A DNA stretch of 64,000 nt from contig NZ_SUMG01000008.1 of NCBI RefSeq assembly GCF_009910325.1, positions 1 through 64,000 on the forward strand, given 5' to 3'. Every line of letters starts with the position of its first letter. The stretch's first letter is position 1. Of the stretch, positions 1-8,738 are shown piece after piece. This DNA is from Isachenkonia alkalipeptolytica (GTDB taxonomy: Bacteria; Bacillota; Clostridia; Peptostreptococcales; T1SED10-28). Both the position numbers and the translations under genes were made by a program. The notes beneath the pieces are model-generated. The model made no database searches and was not told the DNA's origin. It saw only the letters and a list, made by a program, of their open reading frames with translations.

Positions 1-2
1 TG

Positions 3-746
3 GAAAAGGGCTTGTTGGTCCTTCCAAAGCTCAAAGGCGTAAAAATCAAGCAGCATCGGGAGATCCCGGAGGATTATACCCTGAAATCCGTAACCATTAG
101 TCAAACACCATCGGGGAAATACTACGCAAGCATGCTGTATCAGTATGATCAAGAGATCAACATAGTGGAACCAAAGGTGTTTCTAGGATTGGATTATTCC
201 ATGAGAGAACTATTCGTTTCCTCCGAAGGGATTCCGGCTGCGTATCCAAGGTTTTACCATCAAGCCCTTATAAAGCTACAGAAGGAACAGCGAAAACTTT
301 CTAAATGTCAAAGGGGAAGTCAAAATCGAAACAAGCAGCGCATCAAGGTAGCGAGACTCCATGAGAAAGTCCGAAATCAACGGAAAGACTTTTTGCACAA
401 GTTATCACGGCAGATAACCAATGCGGCTGATCGCGTGTGCATCGAAGACCTGAACATGAAGGGGATGTCTAGAGCCCTTCACTTTGGCAAAAGCGTTTCC
501 GATAATGGGTTTGGCCTCTTTGTCAGTATGCTGGATTACAAACTGAAGGATCAAGGAAAAGCAATCATCAAAATCGACAAATGGTTCCCAAGCTCTAAAC
601 TCTGCAGTGGTTGTGGTGAAAAGAAAGCAGAACTTCTCCTGTCAGAGCGGGTATACCACTGTGAAACGTGCGGGATGACCCTAGACCGGGATCATAATGC
701 AAGTATCAATATCAAAAAAGAAGGAATGCGTATGACATTGGCATAA
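3..746 (+). CDS. tnpB: IS605-family TnpB nuclease, 5'-truncated by window edge
   Basis: RNA-guided nuclease encoded by IS200/IS605-type elements. The reading frame is open to the left edge, so the N-terminal third of a normal ~370-400 residue TnpB is outside the window. All three RuvC acidic residues are visible: Asp in GLDYS, Glu in CIEDLNMKG and Asp in LDRDHNASINI. Between the last two lies the zinc ribbon with two CxxC pairs (CSGCG and CETCG). The gene therefore looks catalytically intact from RuvC-I on. No TnpA is visible. The right-end hairpin of the element follows the stop codon. Family assignment is firm; activity depends on the missing 5' part. Confidence 0.93.
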   Translation, partial: EKGLLVLPKLKGVKIKQHREIPEDYTLKSVTISQTPSGKYYASMLYQYDQEINIVEPKVFLGLDYSMRELFVSSEGIPAAYPRFYHQALIKLQKEQRKLSKCQRGSQNRNKQRIKVARLHEKVRNQRKDFLHKLSRQITNAADRVCIEDLNMKGMSRALHFGKSVSDNGFGLFVSMLDYKLKDQGKAIIKIDKWFPSSKLCSGCGEKKAELLLSERVYHCETCGMTLDRDHNASINIKKEGMRMTLA

Positions 747-851
747 CTTCTACATAAAACCGTGGGGCACACGGGGTTAGCTCGCTTATGCTGTAGCCGG
801 TAGGCTACTCGAACGAGAAGCCCCCACTTCTATAAGTGGTGGGAGTATGTC
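747..851 (+). ncRNA. IS605 right end with probable omega-RNA scaffold
   Basis: The ~100 nt after the tnpB stop carries a strong hairpin at 821-843 (CCC-CCACTT, loop CTAT, AAGTGG-T-GGG, one bulged T), typical of the subterminal right-end hairpin of IS200/605 elements. In this family the 3' part of tnpB plus the right end is transcribed as the omega-RNA, and the sequence just beyond the element acts as guide. The exact element boundary and guide start (about 850) are inferred; the start of the RNA probably lies inside the 3' end of tnpB. Confidence 0.6.
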
Positions 852-984
852 ACTCATTAGTATATTAAAGTGCTATAAAGGGAAAAAGAGCCGAAGGCGA
901 GGAAAATCGAATCTATTGAATTTCAATCATGAAAGGTTTTGTTTGTGAGAAAACTTGGTGTACCGCGGCGACACTTTTGTAATT

Positions 985-1470
985 TTATCTTCCGACTTCT
1001 AGCTCAACCGGTTTACCACTTAGTGCTTTGATCAAGGTTTCTCGGTCAGCGCTAGAAACAGAGAAAGAAACTTTAAAAAGCAGCTTTCGTTTCAGTTTAA
1101 TTTCAAAAACAGAAGTTTTTTTAGGGACCGTAATTTTTTGGATATTTTCCCAATAATAAAAATGTCCTTTGGCCCGAAGTCCTTTTTCATATACCCCATG
1201 AGGTTGAGGGATTAACTCCATAATAACCAGAGAAATAAAAAAAACTAGTGTGAGTAGATCTAACGCATCAAAATGGATGATAAGGATTAAAAAAACCAAC
1301 ACAAAAATTCCGTGGGAGATTAAGCGGGTACGTTTGGAAATATAAGGAGCGATAGGGGTTTCTAATACACCACCTTTTTTTGCATTAAAATAGCCTATGA
1401 TTTTAGGACCCACATCTTTTCCTAATATAGTGATAATAACGATCAGTAGTACAGTATCCAATCCTGACAT
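985..1470 (-). CDS. Membrane protein with DUF5673-like C-terminus
   Basis: Unknown function, 161 residues. It has an N-terminal hydrophobic helix (about 5-20), two closely spaced transmembrane helices at about 52-85, and a soluble C-terminal domain of roughly 70 residues containing YYWENIQKI and a basic beta-rich stretch. That C-terminal pattern resembles the DUF5673 type, from memory. ATG is preceded by AAAGGAGG, which fixes the start. It is transcribed away from cls and has no operon partner in the window. Confidence 0.75.
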   Translation of the reverse strand: MSGLDTVLLIVIITILGKDVGPKIIGYFNAKKGGVLETPIAPYISKRTRLISHGIFVLVFLILIIHFDALDLLTLVFFISLVIMELIPQPHGVYEKGLRAKGHFYYWENIQKITVPKKTSVFEIKLKRKLLFKVSFSVSSADRETLIKALSGKPVELEVGR

Positions 1471-1653
1471 TTACAAGCCTCCTTTGATATAAAGGTTCAA
1501 TCAAGCTTTACTGTATTTTACCATTAATAAAAAATCTTGCAAATAGTTTTATAATTGATAGAATTAAATAAAGAATACTCTATTTGAGGGGAAAAGGAAA
1601 GGTAGCAAAGAACCTTCTGAAATAGAAAATTAAATCAAATTAAGGAGAAAACT

Positions 1654-3210
1654 ATGTATAGAGTGATTAAGGGAATTAAAAAGGTAATGTTCCACCGGGT
1701 GGCGTATCTGCTGGTCGCCTTTCTATTGCAGATTGCATTAATCATCGGTGTGCTGTTGGGCTTTCAAGCTTATTTTGTAGTTTTTTACGGGTTTAGTATC
1801 CTGTTGAGCATTGCTGTGGTTATCTGGGTTATCAATAAGAACATTCATCCGGAGTATAAACTGGTATGGGTAATCCCTATACTACTCTTTCCTATTTTTG
1901 GAGGGCTTTTTTATCTTATGATGGCACAGAACCGGATCAGTCGGAACGCTCGTCGGAAAATGGGGCATTTGATGGAAAAAAGTGGGGAAGTCTTGCCTAA
2001 AAATATGGAAATTCCTAAGAAAATGGATGAAACTAACCGCGATGCGGCAAACCAAATACGATATATCAATGATTTTGGATTGTATCCTCCTTATAAAAAG
2101 ACTCAAACCTACTATTTAGAAACGGGAGAGAGAAAATTTGAAAAGCTCATAGAAAAGCTCCATGAAGCTGAAAAATTTATTTTTTTGGAGTATTTTATTA
2201 TTGCTGAGGGGAAACTATGGAATAAAATATTAGATATTTTGAAACAAAAGGTAAAAGAAGGGGTGGATGTTCGAGTCATTTACGATGATGTAGGGTGTAT
2301 GTTGACACTGCCGAAAAATTATCACTTGACCTTAGAAGCCATGGGCATAAAAACCTGCGTATTTAATCCGGTAATTCCAGTACTCTCTTCTTTGCATAAT
2401 AACCGGGATCACAGAAAAATCGCAGTAATCGACGGGAAAGTTGCCTTTACCGGAGGGATCAATATCGGTGATGAATACATTAATGTATACGAAAAACATG
2501 GCCACTGGAAAGATTCCTCCGTTATGATCCAAGGGGAAGGCGTATGGAGTTTTACGGTGATGTTTTTAAGTCTATGGGATTATTTACGGGATGAGGTGGA
2601 AGGTTTTCTTCCCTTTAAGAATAAATATTCAAAAGAGGAACTACAAAAACTTGAAAAAGAACCGGGGGTTGTTCAGCCTTTTTTTGACAGCCCCTTGGAT
2701 GGTGAAACCGTTGGAGAAAATGTGTATCTGAATCTGATTACCAAAGCAAAAAAGACGATTTGTATTACAACTCCTTACCTGATCCTCGATCACGGAATGC
2801 TTACAGCCATTACCAGTGCCGCAAAATCCGGTGTGGATGTTCGTATTATAACGCCCCATATCCCGGATAAATGGTATGTTCATAAGGTGACCAGATCGTA
2901 TTATGGGATGTTAATTAATAGCGGTGTGAAAATATATGAGTATACTCCCGGATTTATTCATTCGAAAACCTTTATTGTGGACGATGAGTATGGGGTGGTG
3001 GGTACTATTAATATGGATTACCGAAGTCTTTACCTGCACTTTGAATGCGGAGTTTGGATGCATGAGGCTTCCTCCTTGGAAGCTATGAAAGCCGACTTCT
3101 TTGAAACCTTAGGGAAATGTCATCAAGTGGAGTTTAGAGAGGTTAGCGGAGCCTCTTGGCCGAGAGTACTAGGGCGTTCGGTTCTGCGGTTATTCTCTCC
3201 GTGGATGTAA
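1654..3210 (+). CDS. cls: Cardiolipin synthase
   Basis: Condenses two phosphatidylglycerols to cardiolipin and glycerol at the cytoplasmic membrane. At 518 residues it is full length for the bacterial Cls family. Two N-terminal transmembrane helices (about 12-60) and a third around 70-90 precede two phospholipase-D HKD motifs: His253-Lys255-Asp260 (HRKIAVID) and His436-Lys438-Asp443 (HSKTFIVD). Start ATG has TAAGGAGA seven bases upstream. Monocistronic; followed after 104 bp by a histidine kinase with its own ribosome site. A second, decayed PLD-family gene lies at 45.8 kb. Confidence 0.96.
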   Translation: MYRVIKGIKKVMFHRVAYLLVAFLLQIALIIGVLLGFQAYFVVFYGFSILLSIAVVIWVINKNIHPEYKLVWVIPILLFPIFGGLFYLMMAQNRISRNARRKMGHLMEKSGEVLPKNMEIPKKMDETNRDAANQIRYINDFGLYPPYKKTQTYYLETGERKFEKLIEKLHEAEKFIFLEYFIIAEGKLWNKILDILKQKVKEGVDVRVIYDDVGCMLTLPKNYHLTLEAMGIKTCVFNPVIPVLSSLHNNRDHRKIAVIDGKVAFTGGINIGDEYINVYEKHGHWKDSSVMIQGEGVWSFTVMFLSLWDYLRDEVEGFLPFKNKYSKEELQKLEKEPGVVQPFFDSPLDGETVGENVYLNLITKAKKTICITTPYLILDHGMLTAITSAAKSGVDVRIITPHIPDKWYVHKVTRSYYGMLINSGVKIYEYTPGFIHSKTFIVDDEYGVVGTINMDYRSLYLHFECGVWMHEASSLEAMKADFFETLGKCHQVEFREVSGASWPRVLGRSVLRLFSPWM

Positions 3211-3314
3211 AATTATGGATCTGAAGATTTTTAACAATCGTTAACAAATAGTAGATTGGAAAAGAATGAGTTAAAATATAGGAAATAATTCAAACATAGC
3301 AAAGGAGCATTTTT

Positions 3315-4523
3315 TTGAAAAAAGAAGAGCGTATGGCCTACTTACAAGAAAAGCTACAGCAGTGCAAGGAAGAAGTAGAATTATTGAAGCGGGAAAAGTT
3401 TGAATTAAAACATCAACAGATGGAAGCAGAGAAGCTTCAATTTCCTTGGGCTGGAAATCTAGGGCACTGGGAAATGGATCTGGTTAATCGAAAAGTTATA
3501 GCCAATCCCTTGAAAATCGAAGCCTTGGAGTATGATCCTAAAAAGGATCATTTTACCATTGAAGATTTTGTGGGGATGATTCATCCTGAAGATCGGGACC
3601 GGGCCTATCAGGATATGAAGGACCATCTAATCGGAAAAAAACCGGTGTACGAAACCGAGTATAAAATTGTAACCAGAACCGGAAAGATTAAGTGGTTCTA
3701 TGACCGGGGAGTGATTATAAAAAGAACGGAAGACGGAAGCCCCCATACAGTTAAAGGTATTGTATTCGATATCACCGAACAGAAACTGGCGGAACAAAGA
3801 CTTATTGAATCCGAAAGGGAATTGAAAAAAACTAATCAAATTAAAGATCAAATGATGAGGATTATGGCCCATGATTTAAAAAACTCCTTGGGAAATGTGG
3901 TCAATATTTTTGAGTTGATGCTCCAAGACCCGGAATTTTTCGAAGCAAAGGAGGAAGATGAAATCAAGCGGGAAGTATTTGAAGCTTCCCAGAACAGTAT
4001 GACCCTGTTGGAGAATTTGCTGCATTGGGCTCATGTTCAACAAGGCACGATGAAACTTGAAAAAGAGGAAGTTCGAATTGCCGCCCTGTTTAAAAATATC
4101 TATGATATGTTTAAAATTCATGCAATGCAAAAGGGAATTGACTTGTGTATTGAACTTCCGGAGGACGAAGATCTGATCGCAATCGGAGACTTCAATATGC
4201 TAAGTACCGTGTTCCGGAATTTTACCAATAACGCACTGAAGTTCACGAATAAAGGTGGACGGATCACGCTTTCCGCTCATAAAAACCAGAACGGAGTTAC
4301 AATACAGGTGGTTGATAACGGTACCGGTATGGGCGAGGATATGATTCAAAGAATCAAAAGAAAGGAATCTCAATCCAACACGGGAACCGAAAACGAAAAA
4401 GGGACAGGCCTCGGTTTGTTGATATCCAAAGATTTAATTGATGGGACCGATGCAAAGTGGATTATCGCAAGCGCTGAGGGCAAAGGAACGACCATGGGAT
4501 TGAAAATCCCGAGCAAACCCTAA
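3315..4523 (+). CDS. PAS-domain sensor histidine kinase (orphan)
   Basis: 402 residues, no transmembrane segment, so probably a cytosolic sensor. Order: short coiled coil (1-40), one PAS/PAC domain (about 45-155, with the PAC-like KWFYDRG), HisKA with phospho-acceptor His186 (AHDLKNSLG) and HATPase_c with N box (NNALKF), G1 (DNGTGMG) and G2 (GTGLGL). Start is TTG, chosen because AAAGGAG lies seven bases upstream at 3301-3307. No response regulator gene is adjacent, so its partner is unknown. Confidence 0.92.
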   Translation: MKKEERMAYLQEKLQQCKEEVELLKREKFELKHQQMEAEKLQFPWAGNLGHWEMDLVNRKVIANPLKIEALEYDPKKDHFTIEDFVGMIHPEDRDRAYQDMKDHLIGKKPVYETEYKIVTRTGKIKWFYDRGVIIKRTEDGSPHTVKGIVFDITEQKLAEQRLIESERELKKTNQIKDQMMRIMAHDLKNSLGNVVNIFELMLQDPEFFEAKEEDEIKREVFEASQNSMTLLENLLHWAHVQQGTMKLEKEEVRIAALFKNIYDMFKIHAMQKGIDLCIELPEDEDLIAIGDFNMLSTVFRNFTNNALKFTNKGGRITLSAHKNQNGVTIQVVDNGTGMGEDMIQRIKRKESQSNTGTENEKGTGLGLLISKDLIDGTDAKWIIASAEGKGTTMGLKIPSKP

Positions 4524-4549
4524 CATTATCAAAAATTATTTAAAACAAG

Positions 4550-4580
4550 GTCTATCCCGAAAATAGGGGTAGGCTTTTTT
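4550..4580 (+). terminator. Rho-independent terminator after the histidine kinase
   Basis: Nine-pair stem GTCTATCCC / GGGGTAGGC (with G-U pairs) and a seven-base loop, followed by six Ts at 4575-4580. Confidence 0.8.
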
Positions 4581-4604
4581 GATGCAATTTTACCATTTTT
4601 CTGA

Positions 4605-4633
4605 TTGACAGATTATTTTTCTGATGATATTAT
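4605..4633 (+). promoter_or_regulatory. Sigma-A promoter of the padR-DUF2812 operon
   Basis: TTGACA at 4605-4610, exactly 17 bases, then TATTAT at 4628-4633. This is a near-consensus promoter and directly abuts the repeated operator-like sequences downstream. Confidence 0.85.
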
Positions 4634-4634
4634 A

Positions 4635-4682
4635 GCGATAGGCGATATATAACGGTAAGCGATATATTTCGCAGCGATATAT
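4635..4682 (+). promoter_or_regulatory. Four tandem GCGATA(TAT) repeats, likely PadR operator
   Basis: GCGATA at 4635 and GCGATATAT at 4642, 4659 and 4674, all in the same direction, starting immediately after the -10 box and covering the predicted start site and leader. PadR regulators commonly repress their own operons, so this is the likely autoregulatory site. The repeats are seen directly; the binding is inferred. Confidence 0.65.
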
Positions 4683-4712
4683 TAATAAGCATGCTAGAGG
4701 AGAATGATTGCA

Positions 4713-5036
4713 ATGAAAAATGGCCAAACAAGAAATCTGACGGAACCGATGTATTATATTTTACTAATATTAACCAACCCCCATCACGGTTACGGAATCA
4801 TGCAAAAAGTTCATACCTTTACCGAAGGAAGAGTGGAAATCGGAGCAGGAACCCTCTATAGCCTGCTCTCAAAGTTTACCGCCGAGAAGCTGATCCGAAT
4901 CGATTCCGTGGGAGAACGTAAAAAAACTTATGTGATCACGGAAAAAGGGCGGGATGTTTTAGAAAAAGAATATCAACGACTACAACGGTTAGTACGGGAT
5001 GGAGACCGAATATTAACAAGGGAGAGACAATCATGA
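4713..5036 (+). CDS. PadR-family transcriptional regulator
   Basis: About 107 residues, the compact single-domain PadR type: winged helix with the typical MYYILLIL..HGYGIMQKV opening and ETLY-like segment GAGTLYSLLSKF. An earlier in-frame ATG exists at 4704, but GAGGAG (4697-4702) is only one base from it and ten from ATG 4713, so the later start is preferred. Its stop overlaps the ATG of the DUF2812 gene by four bases (ATGA), so the two are translationally coupled. It is probably autoregulated via the repeats upstream. Confidence 0.93.
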   Translation: MKNGQTRNLTEPMYYILLILTNPHHGYGIMQKVHTFTEGRVEIGAGTLYSLLSKFTAEKLIRIDSVGERKKTYVITEKGRDVLEKEYQRLQRLVRDGDRILTRERQS

Positions 5037-6382
5037 AATCAAAAGAGAAGCGTAAACGGGTAGCTTGGAATATTTTTGAACTGGATTATAAAGCTATGGA
5101 AGTATACTTGGAAGATATGGCCCTACGGGGATGGATGTTAAAGGAAACCAATTTATTTTATGCAACCTTTGAAAGAACCGATCCGAAGAAAGTACATTTT
5201 ACAGTAGATGTGTTTGAGATACCGAAATACAAAGGAGAAAAAGATCCGGTGGAAGCCAAGGAATACCGGGATTTATGTGAGGCGGCGGGCTGGAATTATA
5301 TCGATGGTAAGGGGTATTTGCAATTTTTCTACAGTGAGGCTGAAAAACCTCCGAAGCCGATACAAACGGATCTTGAGACGGAGGCTCGGATCGTATCCAC
5401 CTCTATTTGGAATCGCCGAGTAGCATCAGTCATTGTTTCGATATTAATACTGACATCCTTGCTTTTTTCTCATTTTCCCATAGGGCCTGAGAATCTAATG
5501 AATAATACCAATACATTACTGGCTCTGATGTTACCGTTGTTTTGGGTATATTTAATCGTGGTCCTGGTTTATTTAGTTCTGGTCCGTTATCAAATGCAAA
5601 AGAAAGTGGATCGCCAGGAAATCTTTGAGAGCAGAAATTATGGAAAAGCAAGAAAAAGAGCATGGTTCCTTGGGGTAATTCCCTTGTTTTTAGGGGTGTC
5701 TTTTGCCGCTGGAATGCTGGGAGACCTTCTCGGAGGCAATCAAGGCATAGTCATAGCCCTAGTAGGCACGCCGGTAATAATCTTAGCAACCCATTTAGCA
5801 AGCCGGTGGATTCAAAAGGATCAACAAATCAAAAATGACAACCTGTTATACAATGGGCTGACCATAGTTTTATTACTATTGATACTGATACTTCCACCGA
5901 GTATGATCATTGGCGAAAAAGGAAGAGGACAGGGACCGCTCCCGGAAAAATATCCGCTATTATCCGGAGGTCCCTGGGGAGACTTCGAAGAAGAAGCAGC
6001 TGAAGAATTTCGTTATTACACCCAAAGCAGTCTCTTGGTACCGGAATATTATGAGGTGCGATATCCTGTAAATCAACAGGAAGGGATTTATAATTACGCT
6101 TACTACCGAGCTATTAGTCCTGGGGTTGCTGAATATCTTTATGAACGACTTTTGGATGAAAGAGGACAAGACTTTCGAGAAGACCACCCCATAAACTCTC
6201 TTTGGGACGTGGAAAGGATCGGATTTATCGGAAGCCGTAATCACGTATTTATTCTTCAGGATGACAAAATTCTTCAGATTCGAGGGAATCTGGACTTTAG
6301 AGATGAAGAACTCATTGAGGATGTAGAACGCTTATTCTTTAGAAGTTCCCAACAAGAAGGAGTAATTGTGACCTCTCCTTAG
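5033..6382 (+). CDS. DUF2812 membrane protein, PadR operon partner
   Basis: 449 residues. The N-terminal ~115 residues are a DUF2812 domain (RVAWNIFELDYKAMEVYLEDMA...GWMLKE), a family nearly always encoded next to PadR regulators. Four or five transmembrane helices follow (about 130-150, 163-185, 208-228, 235-255, 278-297), then a soluble, probably extracytoplasmic, C-terminal domain rich in charged residues. Function is not known; the operon layout suggests a membrane sensor or an envelope-stress output that modulates or is modulated by PadR. Confidence 0.88.
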   Translation: MKSKEKRKRVAWNIFELDYKAMEVYLEDMALRGWMLKETNLFYATFERTDPKKVHFTVDVFEIPKYKGEKDPVEAKEYRDLCEAAGWNYIDGKGYLQFFYSEAEKPPKPIQTDLETEARIVSTSIWNRRVASVIVSILILTSLLFSHFPIGPENLMNNTNTLLALMLPLFWVYLIVVLVYLVLVRYQMQKKVDRQEIFESRNYGKARKRAWFLGVIPLFLGVSFAAGMLGDLLGGNQGIVIALVGTPVIILATHLASRWIQKDQQIKNDNLLYNGLTIVLLLLILILPPSMIIGEKGRGQGPLPEKYPLLSGGPWGDFEEEAAEEFRYYTQSSLLVPEYYEVRYPVNQQEGIYNYAYYRAISPGVAEYLYERLLDERGQDFREDHPINSLWDVERIGFIGSRNHVFILQDDKILQIRGNLDFRDEELIEDVERLFFRSSQQEGVIVTSP

Positions 6383-6619
6383 CAAAAGCATCTTGGGTTC
6401 TGGAGCTATAAGCAATAAACAGGGAAGCACTGGTTTTGTTTTTACAATCTGCTGAGAGGTCTTAAGTTATCGTTACTGATTTATAGAAGATAATAGACAT
6501 ATAATGAAAAACTGTGTATACAAAAGATGTCAGGGTATGTACTACAAATGAAGTCATTAAATATTTTTGAAAAGAAAGTCTACCAGTGGACAAAAATAGA
6601 AACCATAAGGAGTGAAAAC

Positions 6620-7078
6620 ATGGGAAATATCGAGGTCAATAAAACCGCACCGGATTTTGAAGTGGAAGATTTTCATGGTCATACATTCAAGCTCTCTGAA
6701 TTTAGAGGAGAAAAAAGTGTATTATTGGTATTGAATAGAGGATTTATGTGACCCTTTTGCCAAAAGCATATGATGCAGTTGCATCAAGATTACCGGAAGT
6801 TTCAAGAAAAGGACACAGCCATCGTGGCAGTTGGACCGGAAAAACCTGACAAGTTTAAGAGCTATTTTGAAGAGCATGATTTCAAATTTTATGGACTTCC
6901 GGATCCTGAGGGAAAGGTATTAAAACTATACGAACAGGAAATGAAAATCTTTAAGCTCGGGCGAATGCCTGCGCAAATGCTGATCAATAAAGAAGGAGTA
7001 CTTCGCTATGTACATTATGGTCATTCCATGAAGGATATTCCCGATAACAAGGAAATTTTAGAGTTGATAGAGGATTAA
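6620..7078 (+). CDS. Peroxiredoxin-like selenoprotein (UxxC, in-frame UGA)
   Basis: Thiol/selenol peroxidase of the AhpC/TSA thioredoxin fold, 152 residues if UGA codon 44 (6749-6751) is read as selenocysteine. The frame continues perfectly on both sides: LLVLNRGFM-U-PFCQKHMMQL, where family members carry Cys at the U position and a second Cys47 three residues on. N-terminal VNKTAPDFEVEDFHG and C-terminal GRMPAQMLINKEGVLRYVHYG are classic for the family. ATG 6620 has AAGGAG seven bases upstream. A hairpin of bacterial SECIS type follows the UGA (separate entry). The alternative, a simple nonsense mutation, is unlikely because no other damage is seen. Confidence 0.85.
6749..6786 (+). promoter_or_regulatory. 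Candidate bacterial SECIS element
   Basis: Downstream of the TGA (6749-6751) lies a perfect six-pair hairpin TGATGC-AGTT-GCATCA (6771-6786). Its loop starts 25 nt after the UGA and has G as second base, within the known bacterial SECIS rule (loop of 3-14 nt with G in the first two positions, about 16-37 nt after UGA). A smaller hairpin CTTTT-GCC-AAAAG (6754-6766) lies in between. Confidence 0.7.
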
Positions 7079-7113
7079 GGACATGACTCTGAATTTATGG
7101 GAGGGGAGTACGA

Positions 7114-7308
7114 ATGAGGAATTTGAACCTGGCTTTATTGGGATCCATTGTGATTTACTTAGGATCTTTAATATTGATAACCCCGTTAATCAATGGTTTA
7201 GGGTATGCCTCAACGGAAGTATCGGCGACCCACAGGTTATTGGTGACTCTGATTTTTTTGGTTATTTTTTGTACCATGTTGATTATAGAAGGCATTCGTG
7301 GGGAATAA
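7114..7308 (+). CDS. Small two-helix membrane protein
   Basis: 64 residues; two hydrophobic helices (about 5-27 and 42-60) separated by a short polar loop, so almost wholly membrane embedded. ATG is preceded by GGGAGGGGAG. It lies 35 bp after the selenoprotein gene in the same direction and may be cotranscribed with it. The family is not recognised and no function can be given. Confidence 0.65.
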   Translation: MRNLNLALLGSIVIYLGSLILITPLINGLGYASTEVSATHRLLVTLIFLVIFCTMLIIEGIRGE

Positions 7309-7323
7309 TCAGAATAATACATA

Positions 7324-7354
7324 TTGCGGCATCTATAGATGCCGCAATTTTTTT
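7324..7354. terminator. Terminator between convergent genes
   Basis: Ten-pair stem TTGCGGCATC-TATA-GATGCCGCAA followed by seven Ts on the + strand, ending at the stop of the minus-strand gene. It mainly serves the plus-strand transcript. Confidence 0.88.
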
Positions 7355-7688
7355 ATTTCCCATCCTCATCGGAATACTTGAAGTATTTAATAAAATAATA
7401 AATACCGACAAAAATGTAAACCAGTAGAAAAAGGCCAATAAAAGATAAACCGAATATCAAAATTGTTAGAAATCCTCCGACAAACTGAAGAAATAAACCA
7501 TCGGTAGTAAAGTCCAAAGTATCCGCCAGCTCTGTAGTAAGAAATAGGAGCACAAAAACGATCAGCAGTATAATAAATCCCTTCTTGACTGCGCGAATCC
7601 CTTCTTTTCGTTTTCGGTTCTTAGGACTTGATTTCATGTCGATATCCCAGGCGCCTTTTGTTGAATCCCATCGTCCAAACCACCACAT
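7353..7688 (-). CDS. Small membrane protein, unknown function
   Basis: 111 residues: basic N-terminus (KSSPKNRKRKEG), transmembrane helix at about 35-55, short loop, then a long hydrophobic stretch at about 68-100 that is probably two helices, and an acidic tail. Start ATG is preceded by GGAGGAAC. Convergent with the small gene before it and divergent from sodA. No family recognised. Confidence 0.65.
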   Translation of the reverse strand: MWWFGRWDSTKGAWDIDMKSSPKNRKRKEGIRAVKKGFIILLIVFVLLFLTTELADTLDFTTDGLFLQFVGGFLTILIFGLSFIGLFLLVYIFVGIYYFIKYFKYSDEDGK

Positions 7689-7919
7689 AGATGTTCCTCC
7701 ATTAAAGTATTTGTTCCCGTTTTCCCGTCTGTATATTATCTTCTATAAAGCATTTAAAAAAACCTTTATTTCTATCAAATAATTTACTAATTTATACTTA
7801 CAAATTCTTTTTGTTTGCGGTTTACTGAATAATTCTGTTATTAGAAGTTGTTTTATATAAAGGCTCTTGGTTCATTGTTTTATAATGCCGGTCGATAAAG
7901 ATAACAAAAATCAAGTAAA

Positions 7920-7932
7920 AATGATTATCATT
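7920..7932. promoter_or_regulatory. Fur-like box upstream of sodA
   Basis: AATGATTATCATT is a perfect 6-1-6 palindrome and equals the centre of the classical Fur consensus. It lies about 147 bp before sodA, in a 390-bp AT-rich intergenic region. Iron (Fur) or a related regulator may control sodA or the divergent small gene. Inference from motif only. Confidence 0.5.
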
Positions 7933-8078
7933 AATAATGCCGGGTATCATAGTAATGGTTATCAATTATTATCCCATGGTGGTGCATTCAAAGTTTAATG
8001 GCTTAAAACAAATTGTCATATTTTACCTTTGCAAGCCATCGGATAAAATCGAATATATTTTATAGGAGGAATGCTACA

Positions 8079-8684
8079 ATGAAATTTAAATTACCGGAGT
8101 TAAGACACAGTTTTGATGCTTACGAACCTCACATTGATGCAAAAACCATGGAAATCCATCATGGAAAACACCACAACGGTTATGTGGAAAAACTGAATGC
8201 GGCCTTGGAAGTACAAAAAGATCTTGAATCCTGGGATATTCAGGATCTATTAAAGAATCTTGAGAAATTACCTAAGGATATTCAGACCGCAGTACGAAAT
8301 AATGGAGGGGGTCATTACAACCACACCTTATTTTGGGCAATCCTTTCACCGGAGGAGGTAGAACCCGGTGAAGATTTTAAAAAGGCCATAGAAGATGCCT
8401 TCGGATCCATGGAGAATTTTAAAAATGACTTTAAAGATGCGGCGTTAAAGCGTTTTGGAAGCGGATGGGCTTGGCTGGTAATGGATCAAGGGGAATTGAA
8501 AATCACCAGTACTCCCAATCAAGACTCCCCGATTTCTAATGGGCAGATTGAACTTCTGGGCTTGGATGTTTGGGAACATGCCTATTATCTGAACTATCAA
8601 AATCGGAGACCGGACTACGTGGATGCTTTTTGGAATGTGGTGGACTGGTCCAGGGTTGAAAGTCGTTGGGAAAAGGCTAAATAA
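8079..8684 (+). CDS. sodA: Superoxide dismutase (Fe/Mn)
   Basis: Dismutates superoxide to oxygen and hydrogen peroxide in the cytosol. 201 residues, the normal length. Metal ligands are visible: His27 (EIHHGKHH), His82 (HYNHTLFW), Asp163 and His167 (LDVWEHAYYLNY). The frame is open upstream, but ATG 8079 is taken because AGGAGGA lies eight bases before it and it gives the standard N-terminus. Together with Hcp, rubredoxin and peroxiredoxin elsewhere in the window it forms an oxygen/peroxide defence set of an anaerobe. Fe versus Mn cannot be told with certainty. Confidence 0.96.
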   Translation: MKFKLPELRHSFDAYEPHIDAKTMEIHHGKHHNGYVEKLNAALEVQKDLESWDIQDLLKNLEKLPKDIQTAVRNNGGGHYNHTLFWAILSPEEVEPGEDFKKAIEDAFGSMENFKNDFKDAALKRFGSGWAWLVMDQGELKITSTPNQDSPISNGQIELLGLDVWEHAYYLNYQNRRPDYVDAFWNVVDWSRVESRWEKAK

Positions 8685-8738
8685 GAAACTATAAAAAGAT
8701 AATTTTGATTAAAAATGCAGCATCGGAGCAAACTAAAG

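Noticed and set aside
8013-8078. Extended N-terminus of superoxide dismutase
   Set aside because: No ribosome site upstream; AGGAGGA before ATG 8079 gives the standard start.
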